Shown here: piece after piece, positions 49,629-58,293 of the stretch
Layout of the letters: each line of letters starts with the position of its first letter
How positions within the stretch are numbered: the stretch's first letter is position 1
From: Pacificoceanicola sp048553275
GTDB lineage: Bacteria > Pseudomonadota > Alphaproteobacteria > Rhodobacterales > Rhodobacteraceae
Direction of reading: 5' to 3'
NCBI RefSeq assembly: GCF_048553275.1
Contig: NZ_JBLZMW010000006.1
Coordinates: forward strand, 140,317-204,316
Length of the DNA: 64,000 bases
The notes under the pieces: generated by a model
What the model was told of the DNA's origin: nothing
The model's input: only the letters and a program-made list of their open reading frames with translations
Databases searched by the model: none
Position numbers and translations under genes: made by a program

Positions 49629-50276
49629 TTATCCGCGTTTCTTGCGCCGGATCACGCCAAAGCCGGCCATGCCAGCCAGAAGCAATGGCAAAGTGGCGGG
49701 CAATGGCACAGCGGCGGTGCTCACGACTGTTGCTGTCATCGACCAGTTCACGATACCGGAGAAATCAACCAACGGACCGGAGTCCGACGCGGTGATATAG
49801 AAGCCATATGTTCCCGGGCCGATGGAGGCTCCCGACAAGGCGGGCACGATGTTGAGGTTGCTCACACCGCCAGTGAAACTCTGGTCAATCGTAAAGCCGA
49901 GAGGCGTTGTCACCCGGGCCAGAAAGTTCACACCGGAGAAACTTGGGGAGGCCGTTTCCGAGCCAAGGCTGAACGTAAGGTTTGTGATCTCTGTGTCCGC
50001 TGCGATGGTCGCGAAAAACGCATCAGACGGGTCGCGCAGGCCAGACGTGTCGCTGCAATCGCCCGCGACGCAATTCAGCCTCAAACGCCCATAGAGGCTG
50101 GTTTCTCCGACAAGAATGCCGCCGGGCGCGATATTCGGACCTGCGCCTTCGGTATCGCTATAGTCGCCCCCGGGCGTTGCGCTTTCCAATGCATCGGGAT
50201 TGACGGTGGCGGCAAAGCCCATTTGGCCAAATACGATAGTCGCGGCCAAGAGGGCCGGAAATTTCAAACGCGTCAT
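49629..50276 (-). CDS. VPLPA-CTERM sorting domain protein
   Basis: A 215-residue exported protein. A Sec signal (1-22) is followed by a beta-rich body with no catalytic motif (two Cys at about 69 and 74). The C-terminal sorting signal has VPLPA (about 191-195), a short membrane helix (LPLLLAGMAGFGVI) and the basic tail RRKKRG. Such signals are cut by exosortases linked to exopolysaccharide loci (established for PEP-CTERM relatives). No exosortase is in this window. Surface or biofilm function is likely. It is a single gene on this strand. Confidence 0.85.
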   Translation of the reverse strand: MTRLKFPALLAATIVFGQMGFAATVNPDALESATPGGDYSDTEGAGPNIAPGGILVGETSLYGRLRLNCVAGDCSDTSGLRDPSDAFFATIAADTEITNLTFSLGSETASPSFSGVNFLARVTTPLGFTIDQSFTGGVSNLNIVPALSGASIGPGTYGFYITASDSGPLVDFSGIVNWSMTATVVSTAAVPLPATLPLLLAGMAGFGVIRRKKRG

Positions 50277-50403
50277 ACTTTTTCCTAAAATAAAATTTCC
50301 AATAAGAGCAAATCTGCGCAGACCTTGGCCACTGTGTAAACCCTTAATTGATTTTGTGGCGTGTTAATCTGCCAAGCCGGTACTGAGCCGGGATTGTGTC
50401 CCG

Positions 50404-50455
50404 ATCGCCATTTGCCAGTGCGCGCAGACATGGACGCGTCACCGGCAAATGCGAT
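50404..50455. repeat. Long imperfect stem-loop in the 50.3-50.6 kb gap
   Basis: Arms 50404-50424 and 50435-50455 pair (ATCGC, ATTTGCC, GTG, CGCG on the left) with one bulged C, one bulged T and one mismatch, around a ten-base loop. It is about 120 bp upstream of the AstE/AspA-like start and inside a 300-bp intergenic stretch (50277-50576) that holds no gene I can support. Confidence 0.5.
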
Positions 50456-50576
50456 GGTCTTCCTGATCCGTCATATGAAATCGGCATTTTCCGGATGAGG
50501 CGTTCCCGAAGCAGGACAGACAGTTGCGCGCCGCTGTGTGTCACCGTAGGTCTGAGACACGCACAGGAGACTCCCC

Positions 50577-51614
50577 ATGCCCGATGCCTTTGTTATTGGC
50601 TCCGAAACCATACCGTCCGGAACCCGGCGCACGGTGGAATTGCCGGTGTCGGTTCTGTCGGATCATACGCCCGTCACCATGTCCGCCCATGTGGTCCACG
50701 GGAAAAAGCCCGGACCGGTCATGTTTGTCTCTGCCGCCATCCATGGCGACGAGGTGATCGGAGTGGAGATCGTGCGGCGGCTTCTGAAGGCGGCGCCGGT
50801 GTCGCGCCTGGCTGGGACGTTGATCGCGGTGCCGATTGTAAACGCCTTTGGTTTCCTGAACCAAAGTCGTTACCTGCCGGACCGGCGCGATCTGAATCGC
50901 TGTTTTCCGGGCCATGCCTCCGGCTCCCTCGCGGCCCGGCTGGCGGATTTGTTCATGACCGAGATTGTCATGCGGTCGAACGTGGGGGTCGATCTGCATT
51001 CCGCCGCTGTCGGTCGCGAGAACCTGCCGCAAATACGCCTGTCTCCGGGCAACCCGCGCTTGAAGGTCCTGGGTGATGCCTTCGCGGCGCCGGTGACCAT
51101 GATGTCGAAAATGCGCGAGGGCTCTTTGCGGATGGAGGCGGAACGCGTCGGTGTCGACGTGCTGCTCTACGAGGCCGGCGAAGGGCTGCGGTTCGATGAG
51201 TTCGCTGCACGCGCCGGGGTTGCCGGTATCCTGAGAGTCATGTCCGAGCTGGAGATGATTTCGCCGCGTGGCGTTCCAAAACCGCGCAAGCACGGGGTGC
51301 TTTGCGAGGGCTCAGGGTGGCTGCGTGCGCCATCCGGCGGACTGCTGCGCACATTGAAGGCCAGCGGCGATTGGGTCGAGCCGGGCATGATTCTAGGGAT
51401 CGTTTCAGATCCGTTCGGCGAGCACGAGGCCGAGGTGGTGGCGGAGGAACACGGCATCATCGTCGGGCGCACGAACCTGCCGGTGGTCAACGAAGGCGAC
51501 GCCTTGTTCCACATCGCCCGCCCCGACAAACGCAAGATGGCAGAGGAGGCCGCAGGCGACTTCGATGCGCATCCCGATGTCCATGCTCTGTTTGATGAGG
51601 ATGAAATCATCTGA
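50577..51614 (+). CDS. Succinylglutamate desuccinylase/aspartoacylase family zinc deacylase
   Basis: A 345-residue AstE/AspA-like protein. The zinc motif is HGDE (56-59) in SAAIHGDEVIGVEIV, with a second His in VGVDLHSAAVGREN (His141). RDLNRCFPG (104-112) is the family motif. A C-terminal barrel (about 250-330, GWLRAPSGGLLRTLKASGDWV in parts) resembles lipoyl/biotin-like domains seen in longer members. The substrate, an N-acyl amino acid or related amide, is unknown. ATG 50577 follows AGGAGACTCCCC. Confidence 0.88.
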   Translation: MPDAFVIGSETIPSGTRRTVELPVSVLSDHTPVTMSAHVVHGKKPGPVMFVSAAIHGDEVIGVEIVRRLLKAAPVSRLAGTLIAVPIVNAFGFLNQSRYLPDRRDLNRCFPGHASGSLAARLADLFMTEIVMRSNVGVDLHSAAVGRENLPQIRLSPGNPRLKVLGDAFAAPVTMMSKMREGSLRMEAERVGVDVLLYEAGEGLRFDEFAARAGVAGILRVMSELEMISPRGVPKPRKHGVLCEGSGWLRAPSGGLLRTLKASGDWVEPGMILGIVSDPFGEHEAEVVAEEHGIIVGRTNLPVVNEGDALFHIARPDKRKMAEEAAGDFDAHPDVHALFDEDEII

Positions 51615-51731
51615 CACGCGGTATCGTGTGCGCAGCGGAATTTTCCCTTGTTTTCAACGATAAGTCGCGCCGGGTTGCGCCTCGCCCCGGCACGTTGCAC
51701 TCTGCGCTGAAACGCGGATAGGAGAGCGGCA

Positions 51732-52520
51732 ATGGGTTTTACACTGGCGACCTGGAACATCAATTCGGTCCGGCTTCGGGCTGACCTGGTGGAGCAGCTC
51801 CTGCGGGTGGAGGGGCCGGATATTCTGTGCCTGCAGGAGTGCAAGAGCCCGGTCGACAAGATCCCGATGGCAGGCTTCGAGGCGCTGGGCTACGGCCACA
51901 TGGTGGCGCGTGGTCAGAAGGGCTATAACGGTGTCGCGATCCTGTCGAAACTGCCGTTGCGAGACGTCGGTGACAGGGATTTCGCCGCGCTCGGACACGC
52001 ACGACACGTGGCTGCCGAGCTTGAGAACGGAGTGGTCATCCAGAATTTCTATGTTCCTGCAGGCGGAGACATTCCGGATCGTGAAAAGAACGAAAAGTTC
52101 GGACAGAAGCTGGATTATCTGTCGGAGATGCGAGACTGGTTTCATGCTGAGAGGCCGAAAAAATCCATACTGGTCGGGGATTTGAACATCGCTCCGCGCG
52201 AGGACGACGTTTGGGATCACAAGAAACTGCTGAAAATCGTGAGCCACACGCCAGTAGAGGTCGACGCGCTGGGTGCGGTGCAAGACGCCGGAGCCTGGGT
52301 GGACATCACGCGGCAAGACATCCCAGATGGCAAACTCTACTCGTGGTGGTCCTATCGCGCGCGCGACTGGGATGCTGCGGACAAGGGGCGGCGGCTGGAC
52401 CATGTCTGGGCGACGTCGGACATCTCCGCTTCGGCCCATGGATCGAGAGTGCTCCGGGCGGCGCGGGGCTGGGATAAACCATCCGATCACGCGCCGGTTT
52501 TTGCGTCTTTCGATCTCTAA
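51732..52520 (+). CDS. xth: Exodeoxyribonuclease III
   Basis: A 262-residue metal-dependent AP endonuclease/3'-exonuclease of base excision repair. Motifs are LATWNINSVRLR (5-16), CLQECK (33-38) with the metal Glu, GDLNIAPRE (about 149-157), and the C-terminal SDHAPVFA (about 252-259) with catalytic His. ATG 51732 has GGAGAGCGGC upstream. It is a single gene closed by the bidirectional terminator at 52557-52588 that it shares with rpsO. Confidence 0.95.
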   Translation: MGFTLATWNINSVRLRADLVEQLLRVEGPDILCLQECKSPVDKIPMAGFEALGYGHMVARGQKGYNGVAILSKLPLRDVGDRDFAALGHARHVAAELENGVVIQNFYVPAGGDIPDREKNEKFGQKLDYLSEMRDWFHAERPKKSILVGDLNIAPREDDVWDHKKLLKIVSHTPVEVDALGAVQDAGAWVDITRQDIPDGKLYSWWSYRARDWDAADKGRRLDHVWATSDISASAHGSRVLRAARGWDKPSDHAPVFASFDL

Positions 52521-52556
52521 GGGTCTAGCGAGGCTGACGAAGCCACCGACAGGGCA

Positions 52557-52588
52557 AAACGCCCGCCTTCCAAGGAAGACGGGCGTTT
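52557..52588. terminator. Bidirectional terminator between xth and rpsO
   Basis: AAACGCCCG (52557-52565) with CGGGCGTTT (52580-52588), and an inner stem CTTCC/GGAAG. A- and T-runs at the two ends let it work for both converging genes. Confidence 0.9.
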
Positions 52589-52623
52589 CTGTATCCTTCA
52601 TGGCCCGTGCTGGGCCAACGCGC

Positions 52624-52893
52624 TTAGCGGCGAATGCCGAGGCGCTTGATCAGGTCCTGGTAGCGCGCTTCGTCCTTGGCCTTGGTATAGTCCAACAGCT
52701 TACGGCGCTGAGCAACCAGCTTGAGCAGACCACGACGCGAGTGGTTATCTTTCTTGTGCGTCTTGAAATGCTCGGTCAGGGTGGAGATGCGCGAGGTCAG
52801 AACAGCAACCTGGACTTCCGGCGAACCGGTATCGCCTTCTTTGGTTGCGAATTCTTTCATCAGGCGGTTTTTTTCTTCCGGCGTAATCGACAT
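52624..52893 (-). CDS. rpsO: Small ribosomal subunit protein uS15
   Basis: An 89-residue primary 16S rRNA-binding protein, helices as in the family. TGSPEVQVAVLTSRISTLTEH (in parts; 23-43) and DNHSRRGLLKLVAQRRKLLDY (in parts; 49-69) are diagnostic. ATG 52893 follows AGGAGAC. It has its own terminator, and pnp is not next to it here. Autoregulation by mRNA pseudoknot is known in E. coli; the leader here is not clearly similar. Confidence 0.97.
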   Translation of the reverse strand: MSITPEEKNRLMKEFATKEGDTGSPEVQVAVLTSRISTLTEHFKTHKKDNHSRRGLLKLVAQRRKLLDYTKAKDEARYQDLIKRLGIRR

Positions 52894-53089
52894 CGGGGTC
52901 TCCTTTCGGATTGAGGGTAATGGCGCGAGCCGGGATGTCGTCCAGCAAGGCCCGTGGAGATATCCGCACTCTTGGCGGATGGTGGCAGATAGACGATTCA
53001 GTGAGGTTTGAAAAGCCCCTGAATTGGTTGCGTCCGATTGTTGGTGTGAAACGATCGTGCAGCTTAGGCACCGATCGGTTTCGGCAGGA

Positions 53090-54259
53090 TCAGATCAACG
53101 CGCCTGCTGCGCTTTCGCCGACCAGCGCAATGGACGAGATGTCCGGCGCACTGCTGGTGGCCAGCGTTCCGAGGACCGTACCATCCAGAACAATCTCCGA
53201 CACAGCCGGATCCGTTTGGCTCACGCGGATTTCCAGATCCGGCTCCGCATCGCCATCGCTGTCGTCGTAGACGATCACGATCTGATCTTCGCTGGCGTCA
53301 AAGTCATAGAGCGCGGCTGCGTCATCTTCGATCCAGTCGCCAAGAATCACAACATCCGCGCCCTCGCCACCGGAGACAGTATCCCCTTCTCCCGCGACCA
53401 GTGTGTCGTTGCCGTCGCCGCCATTGAGGTAATCGCCCTCATCGGTGTCTGCGCCATCGTCATCGCGCTCTACGCCGATGAGAAGATCGTCGTCCCAACC
53501 GCCAAACAACGTATCCTGTCCAAGGCCGCCCGCCACGGTATCCGCGCCCTCCCGACCCAGCAGCGCATCGTCGCCTTCATCGCCGTCCATCAGGTCATCG
53601 CCGAGGCCGCCGTAGAGATCATCATCACCGGCATCACCGCTCATGACGTCGTTGCCATCGTGGCCGTAGATATCGTCATCGTCTTCGCCACCCGACAGAA
53701 GGTCATCGCCCGCGCCGCCGTGCAACGTGTCGTTCTCGCTGCCGCCAAGCAGGGTATCGTTGCCGTCGCTGCCGTGCAATTCGTCATCGGAGGCACCCGC
53801 GTTGATCAGATCATCGCCCGCACCGCCATTGAGCAGATCGGTGCCGTCTGTGCCGTCGAGCGTGTCGTCCGCGTCGCTGCCTGCCTCGATCAAACCAGGC
53901 ATATTGATCAATCCCATGCGACCGAAAAGCGTGGTGGTCTGTGTCACAGGGCCCGCCGTTCCGGGATCCTGTGTCATCCCGATGTCCATGGTCACGGTCT
54001 GAGTCGTGGTCTGCTGAGAGGCGCCGATCTCCGGTGCGGGGGTGTCGGCCCCTTCGGCGGCGTCGCTGCGTGTCGCGAAATCAAGGATGCTTGTTCCGGT
54101 GCTTTTGCCGTCTTCGTCAGGAGCATCCGTATCCGGTTCAACGCCGCCTGTGGGGGCATCGGCCGGTTCGTCCGCTCCGTCATCCTCGCCAACTGGCAGC
54201 CCGACAAAGGCGACCGATCCAAGAACCATCATACCCATGAGGCCAGCAAGAAATAACAT
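53090..54259 (-). CDS. RTX-type calcium-binding protein with an N-terminal membrane anchor
   Basis: A 389-residue protein. A short hydrophobic start (MLFLAGLMGMMVLGSVAF, 1-18) is followed by an acidic, Thr/Pro-rich linker, then a block of about twelve GGxGxDxL-type nonapeptides (about 125-290), e.g. GGAGDDLINAGASDDELHGS (in part), which bind Ca2+ as a parallel beta-roll. The last 90 residues are a non-repetitive beta domain. The extreme Asp content is from the repeats. There is no type I secretion system next to it. It is likely a periplasmic or outer surface protein. Confidence 0.87.
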   Translation of the reverse strand: MLFLAGLMGMMVLGSVAFVGLPVGEDDGADEPADAPTGGVEPDTDAPDEDGKSTGTSILDFATRSDAAEGADTPAPEIGASQQTTTQTVTMDIGMTQDPGTAGPVTQTTTLFGRMGLINMPGLIEAGSDADDTLDGTDGTDLLNGGAGDDLINAGASDDELHGSDGNDTLLGGSENDTLHGGAGDDLLSGGEDDDDIYGHDGNDVMSGDAGDDDLYGGLGDDLMDGDEGDDALLGREGADTVAGGLGQDTLFGGWDDDLLIGVERDDDGADTDEGDYLNGGDGNDTLVAGEGDTVSGGEGADVVILGDWIEDDAAALYDFDASEDQIVIVYDDSDGDAEPDLEIRVSQTDPAVSEIVLDGTVLGTLATSSAPDISSIALVGESAAGALI

Positions 54260-54346
54260 GATTGGACACCCCGCACTCCACCGATGACAATATCCGGTAT
54301 TGCCCTGCGTCGATCAACGAAATTCTCCCAAACAGGTTAATGATGA

Positions 54347-54646
54347 TTAACGGGTGATTTCGCGCTCGCCGGGTTGGATTTCCTGAATGATCTGGGTTGC
54401 GAGGTTGCCAAGGATCGGAATGAACTCGACCTGGCTCAGCAGCAGAACAATCACCGAAACCAGCGCCGAGGCTCCAATAACCGTGCCGAGGCCTAGGGCA
54501 AGTCCGCGCACGAATTGGAAAAGGATCAGTCGGACAAAGGAATTTTGCACGCGGATGAACCGATGCCTGTTCAGGCGGTGAACTTCGTCGGCCAGCCGTG
54601 TCAGGTCCTGATGGAATTGCTCGGAACGCTCCGGGTCAAGCTGCAT
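54347..54646 (-). CDS. DUF5665 family membrane protein
   Basis: A 99-residue protein. A basic, His-rich soluble N-terminal helix (LTRLADEVHRLNRHRFIRV, about 15-33) is followed by one or two membrane segments (about 42-75) and the ending ATQIIQEIQPGEREITR. ATG 54646 begins MQLDPERSEQF. Function unknown. It overlaps the DUF1643 gene by 11 bp, so the two are probably coupled. Confidence 0.82.
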   Translation of the reverse strand: MQLDPERSEQFHQDLTRLADEVHRLNRHRFIRVQNSFVRLILFQFVRGLALGLGTVIGASALVSVIVLLLSQVEFIPILGNLATQIIQEIQPGEREITR

Positions 54647-55154
54647 AACGGGTGTCTTTGCTCCACTGTATCGGGTCCACTGCGTAGGAAACATAGAGAG
54701 GATGACGCGGATGGCCAGCCTTTGTCAGCCCCAGATGCCGCACATCGCCGCGCAGGCGGGGGGCCACGCGCGCCGCCTGCCCAAGAAATGACCCATGCAC
54801 GCCCCATGCCGCGATGGTCATCTGTGCCTTGCCGGACCAGTCGCAAAGGAGCGCTTCGTTTTCGGGACCAATGGGGTCCTTGGCGCGGCGGAGGTCTTCG
54901 GGCTTCGTGGCGCGAAAGGCAAAGAGGTTGGCAATCCAAACCGATCCGCAACCCATCGCCTGGGCCCGGCGCTGGCACCGCTCGATGGTGGGGTCATTGC
55001 GCAGCTCATCGGCGGTGGAGGGGTTGAGCATGATGAACAGCACCCCAGGGCGTCCTCCGTCCCATTCCCGCGAGAGACCGTAACGATAGCGCTCGCACGG
55101 AGAGTATAGCGCCAGACTGCGCGTCCCGTCCTGCTCTGCCGTCCGTTCGATCAT
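54636..55154 (-). CDS. DUF1643 family protein
   Basis: A 172-residue soluble protein of the DUF1643 family, function unproven. Typical parts are YRYGLSREWDGGRPGVLFIMLNPSTAD (in parts, about 23-49), DPTIERCQRRAQAMGCG (about 53-69) and IAAWGVHG (about 114-121). Some relatives lie in phage and defence contexts. ATG 55154 is preferred over a longer reading that runs through the threonine dehydratase promoter. It diverges from the dehydratase gene, and the DUF5665 gene overlaps its end. Confidence 0.87.
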   Translation of the reverse strand: MIERTAEQDGTRSLALYSPCERYRYGLSREWDGGRPGVLFIMLNPSTADELRNDPTIERCQRRAQAMGCGSVWIANLFAFRATKPEDLRRAKDPIGPENEALLCDWSGKAQMTIAAWGVHGSFLGQAARVAPRLRGDVRHLGLTKAGHPRHPLYVSYAVDPIQWSKDTRYAA

Positions 55155-55248
55155 GGCGGCACAATGGCGCGACGGCTTTGCGTTGACAAGCCTGACAAAC
55201 CGAGGCCCACTCCGCCGCGCAAAACCCGCCCTATCCGAGGAGTCCCCG

Positions 55249-56223
55249 ATGGACATCGCCCGTATCGAAGCCGCCGGTGAACGGCTCAAAGGTCAAGCCC
55301 GGCGCACGCCTTTGCTCGGCGCTCCGGCGCTCGACGAGATCGCCGGTCGGCGGCTCTTGATCAAGCCGGAATGCCTGCAACGCACCGGCAGCTTCAAGTT
55401 TCGGGGTGGCTGGGCGGCGCTCTCGGCGCTCCCCGAGGGCGCGCGGCGACGCGGAGTCATTGCCTTTTCTTCCGGGAACCACGCGCAGGGCGTTGCGCTG
55501 GCGGCCCGGGAACATGGGGCGCCGGCGGTGATCATCATGCCCTCCGACGCGCCGCGCCTGAAGATCGAAAACACGCGGGCGCTTGGCGCCGAAGTCGTGC
55601 TGTATGAGCGGGGCGGGGCAGAGAGCCGTGAGAGCATCGGCGCGCGCCTCTCTGCCGAACGCGGTCTGACGCTGATCAAACCCTATGATGATCCGGAAGT
55701 GATTGCAGGGCAGGGGACATGCGGTCTTGAGATTGCGCAGCAGGCCGCCGAGTTGGGCATAACCGAGGCAGAAGTCCTTGTCTGCTGCGGCGGCGGTGGT
55801 TTGACCGCCGGGATCGCCCTTGCGTTGGAGGCGCGGGCTCCCGGGATGCGGGTTCGCCCCGCGGAACCCGAGGGTTTCGACGACACCGCCCGGTCGCTTG
55901 CTCTGGGCGAGCGGCAGTCAAACGCGCGCGAGGCGGGAGGGCTTTGTGATGCGATCCTGACGCCGACGCCCGGCGCGCTGACTTTCCCGATCACGTCGCG
56001 TCTGTGCGGACCAGGCGTTGTTGTCACGGACGAAGAGGCGCTCAAAGCCATGGCACTGGCGTTCCGTCATCTCAAGGTCGTGGCAGAGCCCGGCGGCGCT
56101 GTGGCCTTGGCCGGCGCGTTGTTCCATGGCGATGAGCTTGAAGGAGAGACCGCCATTGCAACCATTTCGGGCGGCAACGTCGAGGCAGCGGTCTTTGCTC
56201 AAGCTCTCGCCACGTTGGAGTAA
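55249..56223 (+). CDS. Threonine/serine dehydratase family protein (PLP-dependent)
   Basis: A 324-residue fold-type II PLP enzyme. The PLP Lys50 is in TGSFKFRGGW (46-55). The phosphate loop is CCGGGGLTAG (about 181-190), and SGGN near the end (about 308-311) is typical. It deaminates Thr or Ser, or acts as a serine/threonine racemase-like enzyme; the single-domain length without the regulatory ACT domain favours a catabolic or racemase type. ATG 55249 follows CGAGGAGTCC. Divergent from DUF1643. Confidence 0.9.
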   Translation: MDIARIEAAGERLKGQARRTPLLGAPALDEIAGRRLLIKPECLQRTGSFKFRGGWAALSALPEGARRRGVIAFSSGNHAQGVALAAREHGAPAVIIMPSDAPRLKIENTRALGAEVVLYERGGAESRESIGARLSAERGLTLIKPYDDPEVIAGQGTCGLEIAQQAAELGITEAEVLVCCGGGGLTAGIALALEARAPGMRVRPAEPEGFDDTARSLALGERQSNAREAGGLCDAILTPTPGALTFPITSRLCGPGVVVTDEEALKAMALAFRHLKVVAEPGGAVALAGALFHGDELEGETAIATISGGNVEAAVFAQALATLE

Positions 56224-56287
56224 CGGGCGGATTTAATGCGACTTTAGAGAAAATACGCGGCGGGCAAAGTGAGCCGCGCAAAAGGAC

Positions 56288-56470
56288 TCAGCCCTTTAAC
56301 TCCCGCGCCTCATCCACCAACATGACGGGAATGCCAGCCCGGATCGGAAAGGCCAGTCCGGCGGTTTTGCTCACCAATTCCTGATGGTCGATGTCGTAGT
56401 CCAGACCGCCCTGCGTGACCGGACAGACCAATGCCTCCAGCATGCGCGGATCAAACGCTTTTTCGCTCAT
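56288..56470 (-). CDS. Trm112 family protein
   Basis: A 60-residue Trm112/YcaR-like protein. RMLEALVCPVTQGGLDYD (about 9-26) with a single Cys16, and FPIRAGIPVMLVDEARELK (in part, about 41-59) are characteristic. In other organisms Trm112 activates methyltransferases; the bacterial role is not settled. Its ATG 56470 overlaps the stop of the Lon-N gene (TGA at 56467-56469, ATGA overlap), so it is coupled to it. Confidence 0.92.
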   Translation of the reverse strand: MSEKAFDPRMLEALVCPVTQGGLDYDIDHQELVSKTAGLAFPIRAGIPVMLVDEARELKG

Positions 56471-57111
56471 TGCATCACATCCCCTTCTCCGCCGCGCATG
56501 GCGTATTCGATCAGCGTCACCAGAGTCTCTCGCCGTGTCCCGAGCGACGGTGCTTCCAGCAGGGCCTGCTTGTCCTCGGGCGAAAAGTCCAGAAGCATTG
56601 AAAGAGAATTGATCAACAATTCATCCTCGGCATCTTCCAGAGTTTGCCAGTCGGCCGAAAGGTCCTGTGACGCGAAATAGCGATCCAGCAGACGCATGAA
56701 CACCTTGCGGTCAAAAGCACAGTCGGTGTCGCTGATTGGCGCACGGTCCTGATCAAACCCGTCCCACGACACCTCGCAGCGCCGGTAGGCAGTAAATCCA
56801 TCGACCTCACTCTGAACCCGAAACCGCGATATGCCGCTCAGCGTGATCATGTAACGCCCGTCTTCCGTCTCGGAAAACTGGGTTACGCGGCCTGCGCAAC
56901 CGATCTTGTGCAGGCCACTCTCATCGCGGCCGGGAACCGCGTTCGGCTGTACCATGCCGATCAGCCGGTGTGGCGTCTTGAGACAATCCTCCAGCATCGC
57001 AAGGTAGCGCGGTTCAAAGATGTGCAACGGCAACCGCGAGCGCGGCAACAACAGCGCCCCGGGCAACGGAAACACGGGAATGAGTCCCGGAAGGTCAGTC
57101 GACTGTTTCAT
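56467..57111 (-). CDS. Lon substrate-binding (LON_substr_bdg) domain protein
   Basis: A 214-residue protein with only the Lon N-domain: LPGLIPVFPLPGALLLPRS (7-25) and LPLHIFEPRYLAMLEDC (27-43). The C-terminal helical part is about 130-214. No ATPase or protease domain is attached. ATG 57111 is preferred because it gives the family start, although a GTG at 57132 also has a TGAGG 5 bp upstream. It follows cnoX by a few bases. Together with Trm112 and CnoX it forms one operon. Confidence 0.88.
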   Translation of the reverse strand: MKQSTDLPGLIPVFPLPGALLLPRSRLPLHIFEPRYLAMLEDCLKTPHRLIGMVQPNAVPGRDESGLHKIGCAGRVTQFSETEDGRYMITLSGISRFRVQSEVDGFTAYRRCEVSWDGFDQDRAPISDTDCAFDRKVFMRLLDRYFASQDLSADWQTLEDAEDELLINSLSMLLDFSPEDKQALLEAPSLGTRRETLVTLIEYAMRGGEGDVMQ

Positions 57112-57138
57112 ACTAGCCGAGGTAGTCCGCACAGCGCC

Positions 57139-58050
57139 TCAGGCAAACAGCATCGACGAAAGTTTCCGCCGCCCCTTCAGCACCACGGGATCGCTAGGTT
57201 TGAGCGCATCGAAAATGGTGAAAAGCTGGGTCTTGGCGGCGCTGTCGTTCCATTCGCGGTCTTTGCGGAACAACTCCAGAAGCTGATCCACGGCGGCCTC
57301 GGCGTCGCCATGCGCATAAAGCGCCTGTGCGAGATCAAAGCGCGCTTGATGATTGTCCGGCTCGGCCTCGACCTGTGCCTGTAGCTCGGCCACCGGACCG
57401 GCATTCGCCGCCTGCTTCGCCAATTCGAGCGCCGCATGGGCGGCTTCCAATTCCGGCGCGGTGGAAATCTCGATGGGGGCGCCGTTCAGTATGGCTTCCG
57501 CCTGATCCAGATCACTCATGGCAATATGAGATTGCACCAAACCGGCATAGGCTTTGGCGCTGGACGGCTCTTCTTCGAGAATGGCTGCAAAGGTCTGGGC
57601 GGCATCGGTGGCCGCGCCCTGATCGAGCATTTCCTGCGCCGCGGCGATCGCGTCATCCAGACCGCCGGTGTCATCGCCGCCTGCGGCCTGAACCACGCGC
57701 TCGATGAAGGCCTTGATCTCGGAGGCGGGCAGGGCGCCCTGGAAGCCATCCACTGGCTGGCCCTGAAAAAAAGCATAAACGGTCGGGATCGACTGAATGC
57801 GCAGCTGACCGGCGATGGCCTGCGCTTCATCGACGTTGACCTTGACCATGCGCACCGCGCCGCCCGCCGCCGCGACCGCCGCCTCAAGCGCCGGTCCGAG
57901 CGTCTTGCAAGGGCCGCACCATGGCGCCCAGAAGTCTACGATGATCGGCACATCCTGCGATCCATCCACAACTTCCGCCATGAACTCCGCTTCGGTGATG
58001 TCCTTGACCAGATCGCCCGCCGGCGCCTGTCCTGTTCCCAATTCCAGCAT
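57139..58050 (-). CDS. cnoX: Thioredoxin-TPR co-chaperone (CnoX/YbbN family)
   Basis: A 303-residue protein. A thioredoxin domain (about 15-125) has the active site WCGPC (44-48), followed by TPR-like helices (about 135-290). It binds proteins oxidised by hypochlorous acid or passes them to DnaK/GroEL in E. coli, where the active site is SQHC; the intact CGPC here means it can also act as a reductase. ATG 58050 begins the run cnoX, Lon-N protein, Trm112. Confidence 0.88.
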   Translation of the reverse strand: MLELGTGQAPAGDLVKDITEAEFMAEVVDGSQDVPIIVDFWAPWCGPCKTLGPALEAAVAAAGGAVRMVKVNVDEAQAIAGQLRIQSIPTVYAFFQGQPVDGFQGALPASEIKAFIERVVQAAGGDDTGGLDDAIAAAQEMLDQGAATDAAQTFAAILEEEPSSAKAYAGLVQSHIAMSDLDQAEAILNGAPIEISTAPELEAAHAALELAKQAANAGPVAELQAQVEAEPDNHQARFDLAQALYAHGDAEAAVDQLLELFRKDREWNDSAAKTQLFTIFDALKPSDPVVLKGRRKLSSMLFA

Positions 58051-58191
58051 TCTCGCCTCCGCTCCTGCGGTTTCCTTGCAGTGCTAGATGGCTCAGAGCC
58101 GCGTCTGTTGCAAGGGTTGCGGGACGTAGAGGCCTATTAAGGAGCGCCTTGGACACTGGCGACACCACACAGCTTATTGGCAGTGAGCAGG

Positions 58192-58215
58192 CCGGATATG
58201 CCGGATTGTCCGGAT
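58192..58215. repeat. Three direct CCGGAT repeats, 9-bp period
   Basis: CCGGAT occurs at 58192, 58201 and 58210 with three-base spacers, in the gap upstream of the binding-protein gene (58294). It is short and could be chance or part of a regulator site. The rest of 58051-58293 has no gene. Confidence 0.4.
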
Positions 58216-58293
58216 TTTTTGGGGAGTCGATAATGAATCAATAAGATTCTGCTGCTCTAAACGCGACAGGACCAGCGAAAGGAATTGTGGACC

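Noticed and set aside
50404..50455. Integron attC site (imperfect hairpin with extrahelical bases)
   Set aside because: No GTTRRRY/RYYYAAC ends and no cassette array or integrase around it.
53024..54256. 410-codon plus-strand frame full of Val/Ile/Ala repeats
   Set aside because: It is the reverse reading of the RTX repeats (Asp/Gly codons reversed), not a repeat protein.
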